Below, one piece after another: positions 37,430-45,855 of a stretch of DNA of 64,000 nucleotides; the first letter of the stretch is position 1, and every line of letters begins with the position of its first letter. Source of the stretch: Erwinia persicina NBRC 102418 (GTDB lineage: Bacteria > Pseudomonadota > Gammaproteobacteria > Enterobacterales > Enterobacteriaceae); NCBI RefSeq assembly GCF_001571305.1, contig NZ_BCTN01000011.1:62001-126000 (forward strand). Reading direction: 5' to 3'. The position numbers and the translations under genes were made by a program. The notes beneath the pieces were generated by a model. That model saw only the letters and a program-made list of their open reading frames with translations. It was not told where the DNA came from and searched no databases.

Positions 37430-37840
37430 TTAAATCTTTTTCGCCAGGTAGTGACGGGTATGCAGGTGTGCATAATCGCCAAGCTCACCATAGTCCGTAT
37501 AGCCTAACTTCTCGTAAAACCCTTTTGCCTGGAAATCGAAGGTGTCCACGTAAGCCATATGACAGCCACGCTGTCTGGCTTCTTCTTCTGCCGCCAGCAT
37601 CAGATCGCGGCCCACACCCTGGCCCCGGCAGGCGTCGCTGACCCACAGATACTGGACTTCCAGCCCACCCCACCAGGTTCTTGCAACCAGGCCTGCCGTA
37701 ATCTGCTGATTTTCATCACGCTGGGTCAGGAAAAGCGGGTGGATATCCACGGGTGTCGTTTTCGCATTGTGCTGCCACAGGCTGTCGATGACGAACGCCT
37801 CATCGGCGGCAGATGGACGATCGGTAACGGTAATTTTCAT
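37430..37840 (-). CDS. GNAT-family N-acetyltransferase
   Basis: A 136-residue acetyltransferase with acetyl-CoA loop LWVSDACRGQGVGRDLMLAA (the R-G-x-G-V-G pattern) and the C-terminal KGFYEKLGYTDYGELGDY helix typical of the fold. The start at 37840 (MKITVTDRPSAADEAFVIDS) fits the family; an ATG three codons earlier at 37849 is also possible. It ends 24 bases upstream of the PAS-LuxR gene in the same direction, so the three genes may be one unit. The substrate is not predictable. Confidence 0.8.
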   Translation of the reverse strand: MKITVTDRPSAADEAFVIDSLWQHNAKTTPVDIHPLFLTQRDENQQITAGLVARTWWGGLEVQYLWVSDACRGQGVGRDLMLAAEEEARQRGCHMAYVDTFDFQAKGFYEKLGYTDYGELGDYAHLHTRHYLAKKI

Positions 37841-38190
37841 TGGCCTCATGCTCTCATTATTCGAATAATAATTAATAAGATTACTTGTACATTACCAATG
37901 CGTAATTATCATTTTAATTCGTCGGTGACAAGAGTGTTTTCCCCCCTTACTCCGGCGTGGAAAAACGCTTATGGTATGCATCACGGACGGCACTGCTCTG
38001 CAGACACGACTAATATCCTGTCGTCCTTCCAATTTGGCAAGGCAATCTTTAGCCTCACCAGGGAAAATTACACAGCACGCCTCTTTTTCAGCGACCAAAA
38101 CAGCGGCGGATGAAAAAGCGATAAATAAAGAAGTCTGATGCTGATGAAGGTTGTCACTTCAGTAAATCTTTTCAAAGTATCTGTTTTAAC

Positions 38191-38220
38191 AAAAAAGCCG
38201 CTCACTGAGCGGCTTTTTTT
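38191..38220. terminator. Strong Rho-independent terminator, orphan
   Basis: A run of A, then GCCGCTC at 38197-38203, loop ACT, GAGCGGC at 38207-38213 and seven T. The A/T flanks extend the stem, and the structure works on both strands. No annotated gene ends near it on the plus strand. Confidence 0.85.
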
Positions 38221-38285
38221 ACAGCCCGCTTTCCCGTCCGATCCCCTCCTGCCGTTCCTGCCGACTCCGACATGTTAAAAACCAG

Positions 38286-38313
38286 TAAAGTTTGTAATGG
38301 TTTCTGCCGTTAA
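38286..38313 (+). promoter_or_regulatory. FliA (sigma-28) type promoter of the chemoreceptor gene
   Basis: TAAAGTTT at 38286-38293 is an exact match to the sigma-28 -35 region, and GCCGTTAA at 38306-38313 matches the -10 consensus GCCGATAA at seven of eight positions. The spacer is 12 bases instead of the usual 11. The start codon is 45 bases downstream. Confidence 0.75.
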
Positions 38314-38357
38314 TACTGTTTTAAGGATGCTTACTCTATATTGACAGGGAGACCAGT

Positions 38358-39809
38358 ATGATCGACGCATCGTTAACGCCGGCCACTGCCGGGAAGAATG
38401 AGATTCTTTCTCTGGAGAAAATCTGGCGGCAGGCTGACTTTCTGATGCTTTTCCTGTCATGGGGAATGTGGGGCATCGCCTGCATAGTGGGATGGCTGAT
38501 GGGGTCATTCCTGCTGGCATTGACCGTTGGTGGGGCGCTGGCCATCATTGCCACCCTGATCCGTTTTGCCGGGCCTGGGCGTCTCTTTACCCGGCTGTGG
38601 TTTGCCTTTACCCTGCTCGCTTTCTCTGCCCTGTTAATTCAGCTGAGGAAAGGCGAGGTTGAGTACCACTTCTTTATCTTTGTTCTTCTTTCTGCCTTAC
38701 TGGCCTATCGCGATTATCGTCCACTGCTGATGGGGGCGGCTACTGCTGCCGTTCACCACACCCTGTTTAACTACTTACAGGAAAATGACCTTTACGGCAT
38801 CGTCTGCTTTACGCATCCCGGCTTTCATATGGTGGTGTTTCACGCCATTTTTGTTGTAGCGCAGACAGCGATCCTGATCTTTATCGCCCACCGCATGGCG
38901 GCGGATGCCCGGGCAGCCTGTGAGGTGGCAAAACTGGCCGCGTGGATCAATCGTGAGCCAGGTCGTCTGACCCTGGCGCAGGCAGATAGCCGCAGCAAAA
39001 CCGTGTTTGCCCGCACCTTCAGCAGTACGCTGGGCACCATGCGCGGTACCCTGAATCAGGTGAGTGAAGGGGTCAGCACCCTGCGCGAGGAGTCGGACAG
39101 TATTCTGCAGCGTAACGCTGCGCTTTCGCAGCGAACCGACGAGCAGGCCCGCGCACTGGCGGTGGCCACCGGGGCGATGGAGCAGATGAGCACCGCGGCG
39201 GCAATCACCAGCGAAAAGACCCATGCGGCACAGCAGCTGGTGCAGGGGGCAAACCGGGTGGCACTGCACGGCGGGGAAAGTATTGCCTCTGCGGTCAGTT
39301 CGATGGCGCAGATAGAGCAGGAGTCGCAGCGTATCAATGTCATCCTTGAACTGATTGACAGCATTGCATTCCAGACCAATATTCTGTCGCTGAACGCCTC
39401 GGTCGAAGCCGCAAATGCCGGTCAGCACGGAAAGGGCTTTGCCGTGGTGGCGTCAGAAGTGCGTATCCTGGCCGGACGGTGCGAAAATGCGGCGAAAGAT
39501 ATCCGGCACCTTATCTCCACCTCTGTTGAACGTACCCGGAGCGGAACCGAACAGGTCGCTGCGGCGGGCGAAACCATGCAGGAAATAATTCATACCATTA
39601 ACGGTCTCAACGATCTGGTACGCGAGCTGGCCGGGATGAATGACCAGCAGCTCAGTCGTATTACGCAGATGAAGGAGAGTGTGGAGAGCATCGATCTCAG
39701 CGTGCAGCATAACCAGCAGCACGTTGCCGAAACACTGGAAGTGGCACAGCAGCAGCAGCGCCAGGCAGAAGCGGTACAGCAGGCGATCGCGGTGTTCCGC
39801 TTCACCTGA
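38358..39809 (+). CDS. Methyl-accepting chemotaxis protein without periplasmic sensor domain
   Basis: A 483-residue chemoreceptor. The first 190 residues form about six closely spaced membrane helices (LMLFLSWGMWGIACIVGWLM, FHAIFVVAQTAILIFIA) rather than two helices around a ligand-binding domain. The signalling domain contains the hairpin tip IDSIAFQTNILSLNASVEAA followed by AGQHGKGFAVVASEVRILAG, which bind CheA and CheW. Coiled-coil methylation helices flank it, and there is no C-terminal NWETF tether. It probably senses through its membrane helices, for example energy or a hydrophobic compound. RBS GGGAG; FliA-type promoter 45 bases upstream, so it is co-expressed with flagella. It ends seven bases before a convergent gene. 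Confidence 0.9.
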   Translation: MIDASLTPATAGKNEILSLEKIWRQADFLMLFLSWGMWGIACIVGWLMGSFLLALTVGGALAIIATLIRFAGPGRLFTRLWFAFTLLAFSALLIQLRKGEVEYHFFIFVLLSALLAYRDYRPLLMGAATAAVHHTLFNYLQENDLYGIVCFTHPGFHMVVFHAIFVVAQTAILIFIAHRMAADARAACEVAKLAAWINREPGRLTLAQADSRSKTVFARTFSSTLGTMRGTLNQVSEGVSTLREESDSILQRNAALSQRTDEQARALAVATGAMEQMSTAAAITSEKTHAAQQLVQGANRVALHGGESIASAVSSMAQIEQESQRINVILELIDSIAFQTNILSLNASVEAANAGQHGKGFAVVASEVRILAGRCENAAKDIRHLISTSVERTRSGTEQVAAAGETMQEIIHTINGLNDLVRELAGMNDQQLSRITQMKESVESIDLSVQHNQQHVAETLEVAQQQQRQAEAVQQAIAVFRFT

Positions 39810-39815
39810 TAGCCC

Positions 39816-40154
39816 TCAGCGCCCGGCGGCAGCCATCACCTGAATACAGCTGTCGATGTCTCTGGCCGCCGTGGCCTGTTGATCGGCACTCAGTGCCTGA
39901 TATTTCTCAATCGACGCCCGGCCAGACCGGTCGTCATAGCTGATCTGTTTGATCGAATAAGCGCTGTTTTCGTTAATGATGACGGTACGGATTTTATTGA
40001 CGAAATCCCGATCGCTGGTGGGCGCACCGAGGGCGATGACCGCCGCGCAGGCTGCGGCATCATAATGAGGATCGGGCGCCGGACTGCGGAACATAAACCA
40101 CCACAGGGCCAGGGCGGCAACAGCCAGCATCAACAGCGGGAACAGCTTTTTCAT
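39816..40154 (-). CDS. Small N-terminally anchored periplasmic protein, unknown
   Basis: A 112-residue protein. The start is placed at ATG 40154 (MKKLFPLLMLAVAALALWWF) with a GTG two codons earlier as alternative. One hydrophobic helix at residues 5-22 has no clear cleavage site or lipobox, so it should be anchored with the rest (about 90 residues) in the periplasm. Two cysteines, C36 and one near the C-terminus (DSCIQVM), could form a disulfide. I do not recognise the family. It is convergent with the chemoreceptor gene and lies downstream of the GGDEF-EAL gene in the same direction. Confidence 0.65.
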   Translation of the reverse strand: MKKLFPLLMLAVAALALWWFMFRSPAPDPHYDAAACAAVIALGAPTSDRDFVNKIRTVIINENSAYSIKQISYDDRSGRASIEKYQALSADQQATAARDIDSCIQVMAAAGR

Positions 40155-40239
40155 GACCACAACTCAAATTCACCCGGGGTGGGCTATCAACAGGGGCGCA
40201 TTATACGGAGAAATTCTCCTGTAGCGACCGAAAACACCC

Positions 40240-42387
40240 TCATGCGTTTGCGCATTCAGGGGACATCTTTTTGAGCAGGGCATGGAGCTGGTCAGCCGGC
40301 TGCGGTTTACTAAGCAGAAATCCCTGTAACCTGTCGCAGCCCGCTGAGGCCAGCATCAGCCTCTGTTCCTCGGTTTCCACGCCTTCGGCGGTGACGGTAA
40401 TGCCCAGGCTGTGACCCAGATTAATCACCGACTCCACGATGGTGGCAGAATTTTCCCTGACGCCCAGCGACTGTGTGAAGGCGCGGTCAATTTTAATAGT
40501 GTCTACCGGAAACTGCACCAGATAGCTCAGGCTGGAGTAGCCGGTGCCAAAATCATCCAGTGCAATGCAGAATCCTGCTGCACGCAGCGTTTTAATCGTT
40601 TTCAACGCCTCCTGCTCATTTTCCAGCAGCACGCCTTCGGTGATCTCCAGTTCGATCTGCCGCGGATTAATGGCATGGCGCGCCATGATCGCCATCAGGT
40701 GGTCAACAAAACCCGGGGCGAGAAACTGCAGGGGAGACACATTCACCGCAACGATAAGCCGGGGGCAGGTGATGGCCAGCAGACACGCCTGCTCCAGCAC
40801 CCACTCCCCCAGCGGTATAATCAGTCCGGTTTCTTCGGCAACCGGCACAAATTCTGCCGGAGAAATCGCGCCGAGCTGGGGATGATGCCAGCGGAGCAGG
40901 GCCTCAACAGCAATCAGTTTTGTGCCGCTGATATCCATAATGGGTTGATACCACTGCATCAGATCGCCGCTATTTGCCAGCGCCAGACGTAGCTCCTGCG
41001 CCAGCCGCTGGCGCTTTTGCAGGGCCTCATCCATGGCCGGAGCAAACAGACAGTAGCGGCCGCGCCCTTCGGCTTTGGCCGCATACAGTGAAATATCCGC
41101 TTTGCGCATCAGCTCCAGCCGATCCCTGCTGTGGCGCGGCGACAGCGCCACGCCGATGCTGACATCCACCCAGAGCGTATGGCCACGCAGCGTCATCGGT
41201 TCGGCCAGACGGGCAATAATCTGCTGACATAAATCGGCGACCTGCTGTTCATTTTCAATCTCGCTGACCATGACCACAAACTCATCCCCGCCCAGGCGTC
41301 CGACGGCATTCCTGACGGGTAGCAGCGCCGACAGCCGCTGGCCGACCTCGACAATCAGGTCGTCTCCCGTAGGGTGGCCGTAGGTGTCGTTGATCATTTT
41401 AAAGCGATCGAGGTCGAGCAGCAGCAGCGCCAGCGTGTGGTTTTTCCCCGGTCGCGAGGACAGCCTTTCACTGAGTTGTTCTTCAATCCAGGCGCGGTTA
41501 GGCAGACCGGTTAACACATCATGGCGCGCCAGATGGCGGGCGTGAGCTTCACTGGCGGCCAGGCGGTGCATTGAGCTGGAAAGCTTGAGTGAGGCGTGCC
41601 ACAGACGGCGCGTCATAATAATGCACATCAGTGAAATACTGAGAATGGCCATCGCAATCAGCGGGCCTGTCACCATCAGCATCTGGCTGCCGGGGCGCAT
41701 GGGGATCCACGAGACGCTGCTGACCGGGATCCCTGCTGCTGACGTGAGAAGGAATCCTGCGCTGTTATTCCGATCGGGGTCATTGGGGGTAAAACGAAAA
41801 TGGCTGACGACGCCGCGATGCTCAAGGAAGTCGATAAAGCTGTGATGGAGGTAGCGGATAAACACCAGCGTTTTGCCGGAGTTATCGGGAAGGCCACCGA
41901 TCGCCACTTCCGCCACCCGGCCGCGCAGACGGATGAAGTCCCGCGTCATCTCTGTCTTGCCTGACGGCAGAAGAACATGATCCAGCGACAGTGCGATGGC
42001 GGCAAAACCGGAGGGGGAAACCGGTTTGCCTTGCTGCCAGCTGACCAGCGGACGCTGCTGGTTATCCAGCAGATAGATTTCGTTGTCCCCGGCAAGGTTA
42101 AAAAGCCAACGGCCAAACTCAGTGGGTTTTTGAATCTGATCGATTAGATCCGGTCTTTTCAAGAGTCCTTTATGCTGGAGCGCATAATCATCCAGGTGCT
42201 GGGCAAGAATGTTTTGAATCACCTGCTGCTGTTTTTCTTCTGCTTTTGCATTGCTTTGTGCTGTCACCCACCATGCGGTAAGGCCGCATCCAAACAGGGA
42301 AAAAAGCACTACCGCCACCACCGGTACGACCACATTACGCCTGAATTCACGACGTAATTCAGCAACCGTGCTGTATTCGATTTTCAT
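40240..42387 (-). CDS. Membrane-bound GGDEF-EAL protein (cyclic-di-GMP)
   Basis: The ATG at 42387 (MKIEYSTVAELRREFRRNVV) has GGAAGG five bases upstream, giving 715 residues; the frame is open further up without similarity. A membrane helix at about residues 20-40, a periplasmic CHASE4-like region of about 210 residues and a second helix (PLIAMAILSISLMCIIM) are followed by a GGDEF domain with intact RLGGDEF and then an EAL domain with EALLRW, ELEITEGVL, DDFGTGYSSLSYL and KIDRAF intact. Both synthesis and breakdown of cyclic-di-GMP are therefore possible; the dominant one cannot be told. Likely affects motility or biofilm in response to a periplasmic signal. Confidence 0.9.
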   Translation of the reverse strand: MKIEYSTVAELRREFRRNVVVPVVAVVLFSLFGCGLTAWWVTAQSNAKAEEKQQQVIQNILAQHLDDYALQHKGLLKRPDLIDQIQKPTEFGRWLFNLAGDNEIYLLDNQQRPLVSWQQGKPVSPSGFAAIALSLDHVLLPSGKTEMTRDFIRLRGRVAEVAIGGLPDNSGKTLVFIRYLHHSFIDFLEHRGVVSHFRFTPNDPDRNNSAGFLLTSAAGIPVSSVSWIPMRPGSQMLMVTGPLIAMAILSISLMCIIMTRRLWHASLKLSSSMHRLAASEAHARHLARHDVLTGLPNRAWIEEQLSERLSSRPGKNHTLALLLLDLDRFKMINDTYGHPTGDDLIVEVGQRLSALLPVRNAVGRLGGDEFVVMVSEIENEQQVADLCQQIIARLAEPMTLRGHTLWVDVSIGVALSPRHSRDRLELMRKADISLYAAKAEGRGRYCLFAPAMDEALQKRQRLAQELRLALANSGDLMQWYQPIMDISGTKLIAVEALLRWHHPQLGAISPAEFVPVAEETGLIIPLGEWVLEQACLLAITCPRLIVAVNVSPLQFLAPGFVDHLMAIMARHAINPRQIELEITEGVLLENEQEALKTIKTLRAAGFCIALDDFGTGYSSLSYLVQFPVDTIKIDRAFTQSLGVRENSATIVESVINLGHSLGITVTAEGVETEEQRLMLASAGCDRLQGFLLSKPQPADQLHALLKKMSPECANA

Positions 42388-42571
42388 TGACCTTCCAGGA
42401 TGAACGCGTCGCAACCTCAGGAAACCACTGGACCTGTAAAGCGCAAACATTACCGCATTGTCTATTATTGGCAAAGTTAAAGAGGTTAGAAAATCTCTGT
42501 TTATCTGAATTCGTGGGGGCAACCTGACAGTCTGGCCGGGCGGTTGACGGTATAAATCTGACCGTTGACCC

Positions 42572-43042
42572 CTATCTGTGCTTTACCGGATAGCTGGCCA
42601 GTGGCTTGATCTCTTTCAGTACAAACATACTCTGCATCTCTTTGATTCCCGGCAGACGCCGGATCACGGCCATCGCGAAATCGGCATAGGCATCGAGGTC
42701 GCGTGCGACCACCTGCAGCAAAAAGTCTGCATCGCCGCCGATGCTGTAACAGGCCACCACATCTTCCAGCGCTGTCACTTCCTGCTCAAACTTGCGGGCT
42801 TCAGCCTCACTGTGGCTGTCGATCGCTACGCGTACAAAGACCATCACCCCCAGTCCGATTTTTTTGCGGTTGAGCACCGCGCGGTAGCCCTGAATGACTT
42901 CGTCTTCTTCCAGTTTGCGCACTCTGCGCCAGCAGGGCGAGGCCGACATACCGATGTCGTCGGCCAGCGTCTGGTTGGTCATTCGCGCATCGTCCTGCAG
43001 CAGCGCGAGAATTTTCATATCAACAGCGCTTAAGGTCGTCAT
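42572..43042 (-). CDS. Lrp/AsnC-family transcriptional regulator
   Basis: A 156-residue Lrp-type regulator: winged helix-turn-helix (VDMKILALLQDDARMTNQTL, MSASPCWRRVRKLEEDEVI) and C-terminal RAM ligand domain (CYSIGGDADFLLQVVARDL). Such proteins sense amino acids or similar small molecules. It diverges from the DUF2000/acyltransferase pair over 141 bases and is the likely regulator of those genes. Downstream on the same strand, after 184 bases, is the GGDEF-EAL gene. Confidence 0.87.
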   Translation of the reverse strand: MTTLSAVDMKILALLQDDARMTNQTLADDIGMSASPCWRRVRKLEEDEVIQGYRAVLNRKKIGLGVMVFVRVAIDSHSEAEARKFEQEVTALEDVVACYSIGGDADFLLQVVARDLDAYADFAMAVIRRLPGIKEMQSMFVLKEIKPLASYPVKHR

Positions 43043-43183
43043 GTCAGATCCTTTCCATTTAGTGATTTATTAAGGTTTATTCTGCCCTTTTTTTGCGGTT
43101 TAACAACGGATTCAGACAATATTTTCCTGCCAGGCCGGGCGATAATAAGGGCTGTATTCGTTGACTTCCCTGAGGAATTTTTG

Positions 43184-43606
43184 ATGAGATTTGACGCCAG
43201 TCAGCACCGATGTACGATTATTATCGACAGCCAGCTCAGCCCCGGGCTGGCCATGAATGCCGCCAGTGTGATCGGTATCAGCTTTGGCCGCACGGTTGAA
43301 AACCTTGTCGGACCGGATCTGCACAGCCTTGATGCGGTCAGTTATCCCGGGGTGATTTATGCCCCGTTGCCGGTTCTGCGGGCGGAGAGCAGCTATGTTC
43401 AGCAACTGCTGGCGATAGCCGGGCAGGACGATGAGATCGTCGCCATGCCGTTCAGCGCCCTGGCACAGTCCTGCCGGACTTATGAGGAATATAGCGAACG
43501 AATTTCTGCCGTCCCCAGCCCACAGATTGCGCTGGTGGCGATTGGCCTGCTCGGCCCGAAAAAGAAAATTACTCAACTGACGGGAAATCTGGCGCTGTAT
43601 AAATAG
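43184..43606 (+). CDS. DUF2000 family protein
   Basis: A 140-residue protein. The ATG at 43184 follows GAGGA; a TTG one codon earlier is less likely. The phrases TIIIDSQLSPGLAMNAASVI, VSYPGVIYAPLPVLRA and GLLGPKKKITQLTGNLALYK fit the DUF2000 (PTH2-like fold) family, whose reaction is unknown. The opening resembles a cofactor or nucleotide pocket, but no catalytic residue set is certain. It is followed after nine bases by the hexapeptide acyltransferase and diverges from an Lrp-type gene, a pairing that suggests an amino acid derivative as substrate. Confidence 0.72.
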   Translation: MRFDASQHRCTIIIDSQLSPGLAMNAASVIGISFGRTVENLVGPDLHSLDAVSYPGVIYAPLPVLRAESSYVQQLLAIAGQDDEIVAMPFSALAQSCRTYEEYSERISAVPSPQIALVAIGLLGPKKKITQLTGNLALYK

Positions 43607-43615
43607 AGGGTGAGG

Positions 43616-44068
43616 ATGAAAATTATTAACAGTGAAATTCGTGATGTGACATCGGGTCAAAATGTTCGGGTGATGACGCCAGCTAACCTGTATGAGTGTG
43701 AGTTGCACGACGATGTTTTTATCGGCCCGTTTGTCGAAATCCAGAAAGGATGCGTCATCGGTCGTGGCAGTCGTATCCAGTCGCATACGTTTCTTTGTGA
43801 AAACGTGACGCTGGGCGAGCACTGTTTTATCGGACATAACGTCACCTTTGCCAACGATCTGTTCCACAGCGGGAAGCCCGATGCCGATGCGCAGAACTGG
43901 ATCACTATCACGCTGGGCGACGGTGTGACCGTGGGCAGTGGCGCCACCATCCTGACGGAAACGGTGTGCAGCGGGGCGGTGATCGGCGCCGGGAGCGTGG
44001 TGATCAGGCCGGCGACCGTAAAGGGGATCTATGCCGGCAACCCGGCCAGGTTGATCAGGACGTTATGA
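43616..44068 (+). CDS. Left-handed beta-helix (hexapeptide) acyltransferase
   Basis: A 150-residue protein from the ATG at 43616 (MKIINSEIRDVTSGQNVRVM; GAGGG upstream, GTG two codons earlier). The repeats VFIGPFVEIQKGCVIGRGSR, FLCENVTLGEHCFIGHNVTF and VTVGSGATILTETVCSGAVI show the [LIV]-G-x4 hexapeptide pattern of the beta-helix, and the C-terminal IYAGNPARLIRT is the usual end of acetyltransferases such as WbbJ and WxcM-like enzymes. It probably transfers an acyl group to an amine or hydroxyl of a sugar or amino acid. Co-transcribed with the DUF2000 gene. Confidence 0.85.
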   Translation: MKIINSEIRDVTSGQNVRVMTPANLYECELHDDVFIGPFVEIQKGCVIGRGSRIQSHTFLCENVTLGEHCFIGHNVTFANDLFHSGKPDADAQNWITITLGDGVTVGSGATILTETVCSGAVIGAGSVVIRPATVKGIYAGNPARLIRTL

Positions 44069-44075
44069 GCGTTTC

Positions 44076-44101
44076 GGGCCGGGCGAGGAGAAAACCGGCC
44101 C
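44076..44101. terminator. Hairpin between the acyltransferase gene and fecE
   Basis: GGGCCGG at 44076-44082 pairs with CCGGCCC at 44095-44101 over a 12-base loop, eight bases after the acyltransferase stop and 21 before the end of the convergent fecE. Moderate strength, no T-tract. Confidence 0.45.
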
Positions 44102-44122
44102 CTGCGCCTGAGCGGAACGCCG

Positions 44123-44893
44123 TCAGCGCACCACGCACATCGGGCGCCCTGAGGCCGGTTCGGGGTAAATCTGTGCCTCAATATTGAAGACTTTCCGCAG
44201 CAGCACCGGTGTCATCACCTGTTCCGGCGTCCCGCTGGCCACAATCTGTCCACCAGACATCAGCACCAGATGGTCGCAGTAGCGGCTGGCCTGATTCAGA
44301 TCGTGCAGCACGGCGACCACGGTTTTTCCCTGCTGTTGCTGGCGGCGCAACAGGGCCATCAGCTCCACCTGGTGGTGTATATCGAGCCAGGTGGTCGGTT
44401 CATCCAGTAACAGCAGGGGCGTGTCCTGTGCCAGCATCATGGCAATAAAGACCCGCTGACGCTGGCCTCCTGACAGCTCGGTGACATTTTTCCCGGCCAG
44501 ATGGGCTATTTGTGCATCGTCCATCGCCGTGGCGATCAGCCTGCGGTCAGCCGCCGACGGGCGGCCAAACAGGTTCTGCCACGGGCTACGGCCGTAGCCG
44601 ACCAGTTCCTGCACGGTCACCCCTTCCGGCGCAATGTGCTGCTGGGGTAACAGGGCCAGCGACTGCCCGAGCTGGCGGGCGCTGAAGCTGTTCAGCGGCT
44701 GACCATTCAGACGGACTTCTCCTGAGCCTGGCCGCAACAGCCGCGAAAAGCAGCGTAACAGGGTGGATTTTCCGCATCCGTTCGGGCCGAGCAGAGCGGT
44801 AACGTTAGCCGCCGGCAGCATCAGCGAAATATCATGCAGGACAGGCGTGCTGCCATAGCCGGCGTGAAGCCGTTCAGCGGCAATCTGCGTCAT
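44123..44893 (-). CDS. fecE: Ferric citrate ABC transporter ATPase
   Basis: A 256-residue ABC ATPase: Walker A LLGPNGCGKSTLLRCFSRLL, signature ELSGGQRQRVFIAMMLAQ, Walker B LLLLDEPTTWLD and the switch histidine in AVLHDLNQASRYCDHLVL. Its start overlaps the fecD stop by one base. It powers import of ferric citrate through FecC-FecD and is the last gene of fecABCDE. Length and order match E. coli. Confidence 0.95.
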   Translation of the reverse strand: MTQIAAERLHAGYGSTPVLHDISLMLPAANVTALLGPNGCGKSTLLRCFSRLLRPGSGEVRLNGQPLNSFSARQLGQSLALLPQQHIAPEGVTVQELVGYGRSPWQNLFGRPSAADRRLIATAMDDAQIAHLAGKNVTELSGGQRQRVFIAMMLAQDTPLLLLDEPTTWLDIHHQVELMALLRRQQQQGKTVVAVLHDLNQASRYCDHLVLMSGGQIVASGTPEQVMTPVLLRKVFNIEAQIYPEPASGRPMCVVR

Positions 44894-45855
44894 CAGCGGG
44901 TCCTCATTAACAGCCAGAAAAAGTAGGGGGCACCAATAATGGCGGTCAGCACCCCGGCGGGCAGTTCAAGCGGCGGGTGCAGCGTGCGTGCCAGCAGGTC
45001 GGCCAGCAGCAGCAGCAGTGCGCCGACCAGCATTGAGGCCGGTAGCAGCCAGTGGTGGCGTCCGCCGATCAGCCGGCGGGTAAGATGCGGGGCCACCAGA
45101 CCGATAAAGCTTAAGGGGCCACACAGCGCAACGCTGACCGCCGCCAGTGCGACGGCCAGCAGCAGGGCGCGGTGTGGGGTTGCGGGCAGGGCCACCCCGA
45201 GAGTGTGGGCCTGCTCCTCACCCAGCGCCAGCAGATCGAGATCGCGGCACAGCAGCAGACTGAGAGGGATCAGCAGCAACAGCCACGGCAGGGCCACCCA
45301 GACAAACGGCCAGCCACGCCCCCACAGGCTGCCGGTGAGCCACAGCAGCGCCTGGTTTATCTCCAGCGGACGTGACAGCATCAGATAGTCGGTGACGCTG
45401 GCATAGAGCGCGGTCAGCGCCACACCCAGCAGCGCCAGCCTTAACGGGGTGCTGTGGCCGGCCAGCCTTCGCAGCAGTACAAAGGCCAGCAGACCCCCCG
45501 CAAACGCCAGCAGCGGCAGCCACAGCACCGGCAGGGCCGGGAACAGCATCAGTGCGCTCACGGAGCACAGCCCGGCGGCGTGGTTCACGCCCAGAATTTC
45601 CGGCGAGGCCAGCGGATTGCGGATCACGCCCTGCACCAGCACGCCGGAAACCGCGAGCGCCGCACCGACCAGCAGCGCCAGCAGGGTGCGGGGCAGGCGA
45701 TACTCCATCAGGGCGAAGTGGCGACTGTCGGCAGGATCCAGTGCCTGGCGCAGGGCGCTGAAGCTTAAAGTTTCACTGCCGTAGCGCAGGGACAGCACCA
45801 GGGCCAGCAGGACCAGCGCCAGCAGCAGGGAGAGCATCAGACGTGGCGATCTCAT
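44893..45855 (-). CDS. fecD: Ferric citrate ABC permease subunit
   Basis: A 320-residue permease of the siderophore/cobalamin class with about ten membrane helices. The coupling loops (GAALAVSGVLVQGVIRNPLA, then LASPEILGVNHAAG) and CGPLSFIGLVAPHLTRRLIG are family marks. Pairs with FecC. Four-base overlap with fecC (ATGA). Confidence 0.94.
   Translation of the reverse strand: MRSPRLMLSLLLALVLLALVLSLRYGSETLSFSALRQALDPADSRHFALMEYRLPRTLLALLVGAALAVSGVLVQGVIRNPLASPEILGVNHAAGLCSVSALMLFPALPVLWLPLLAFAGGLLAFVLLRRLAGHSTPLRLALLGVALTALYASVTDYLMLSRPLEINQALLWLTGSLWGRGWPFVWVALPWLLLLIPLSLLLCRDLDLLALGEEQAHTLGVALPATPHRALLLAVALAAVSVALCGPLSFIGLVAPHLTRRLIGGRHHWLLPASMLVGALLLLLADLLARTLHPPLELPAGVLTAIIGAPYFFWLLMRTR

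Larger units (their letters stand above)
37850..38357. other. Large intergenic region with an isolated terminator and a chemoreceptor promoter
   Basis: This 508-base gap contains an AT-rich segment (37855-37920), a strong bidirectional terminator at 38191-38220 that is not directly after any gene, and the FliA-type promoter of the chemoreceptor gene at 38286-38313. The roughly 300 bases before the terminator have no convincing protein gene on either strand; a small RNA ending at the terminator is possible but no promoter is clear. Confidence 0.55.

Noticed and set aside
37892-38113. Short open frames on both strands in the gap before the chemoreceptor
   Set aside because: No ribosome binding site, no homology-like pattern and unlike codon use; left as non-coding.
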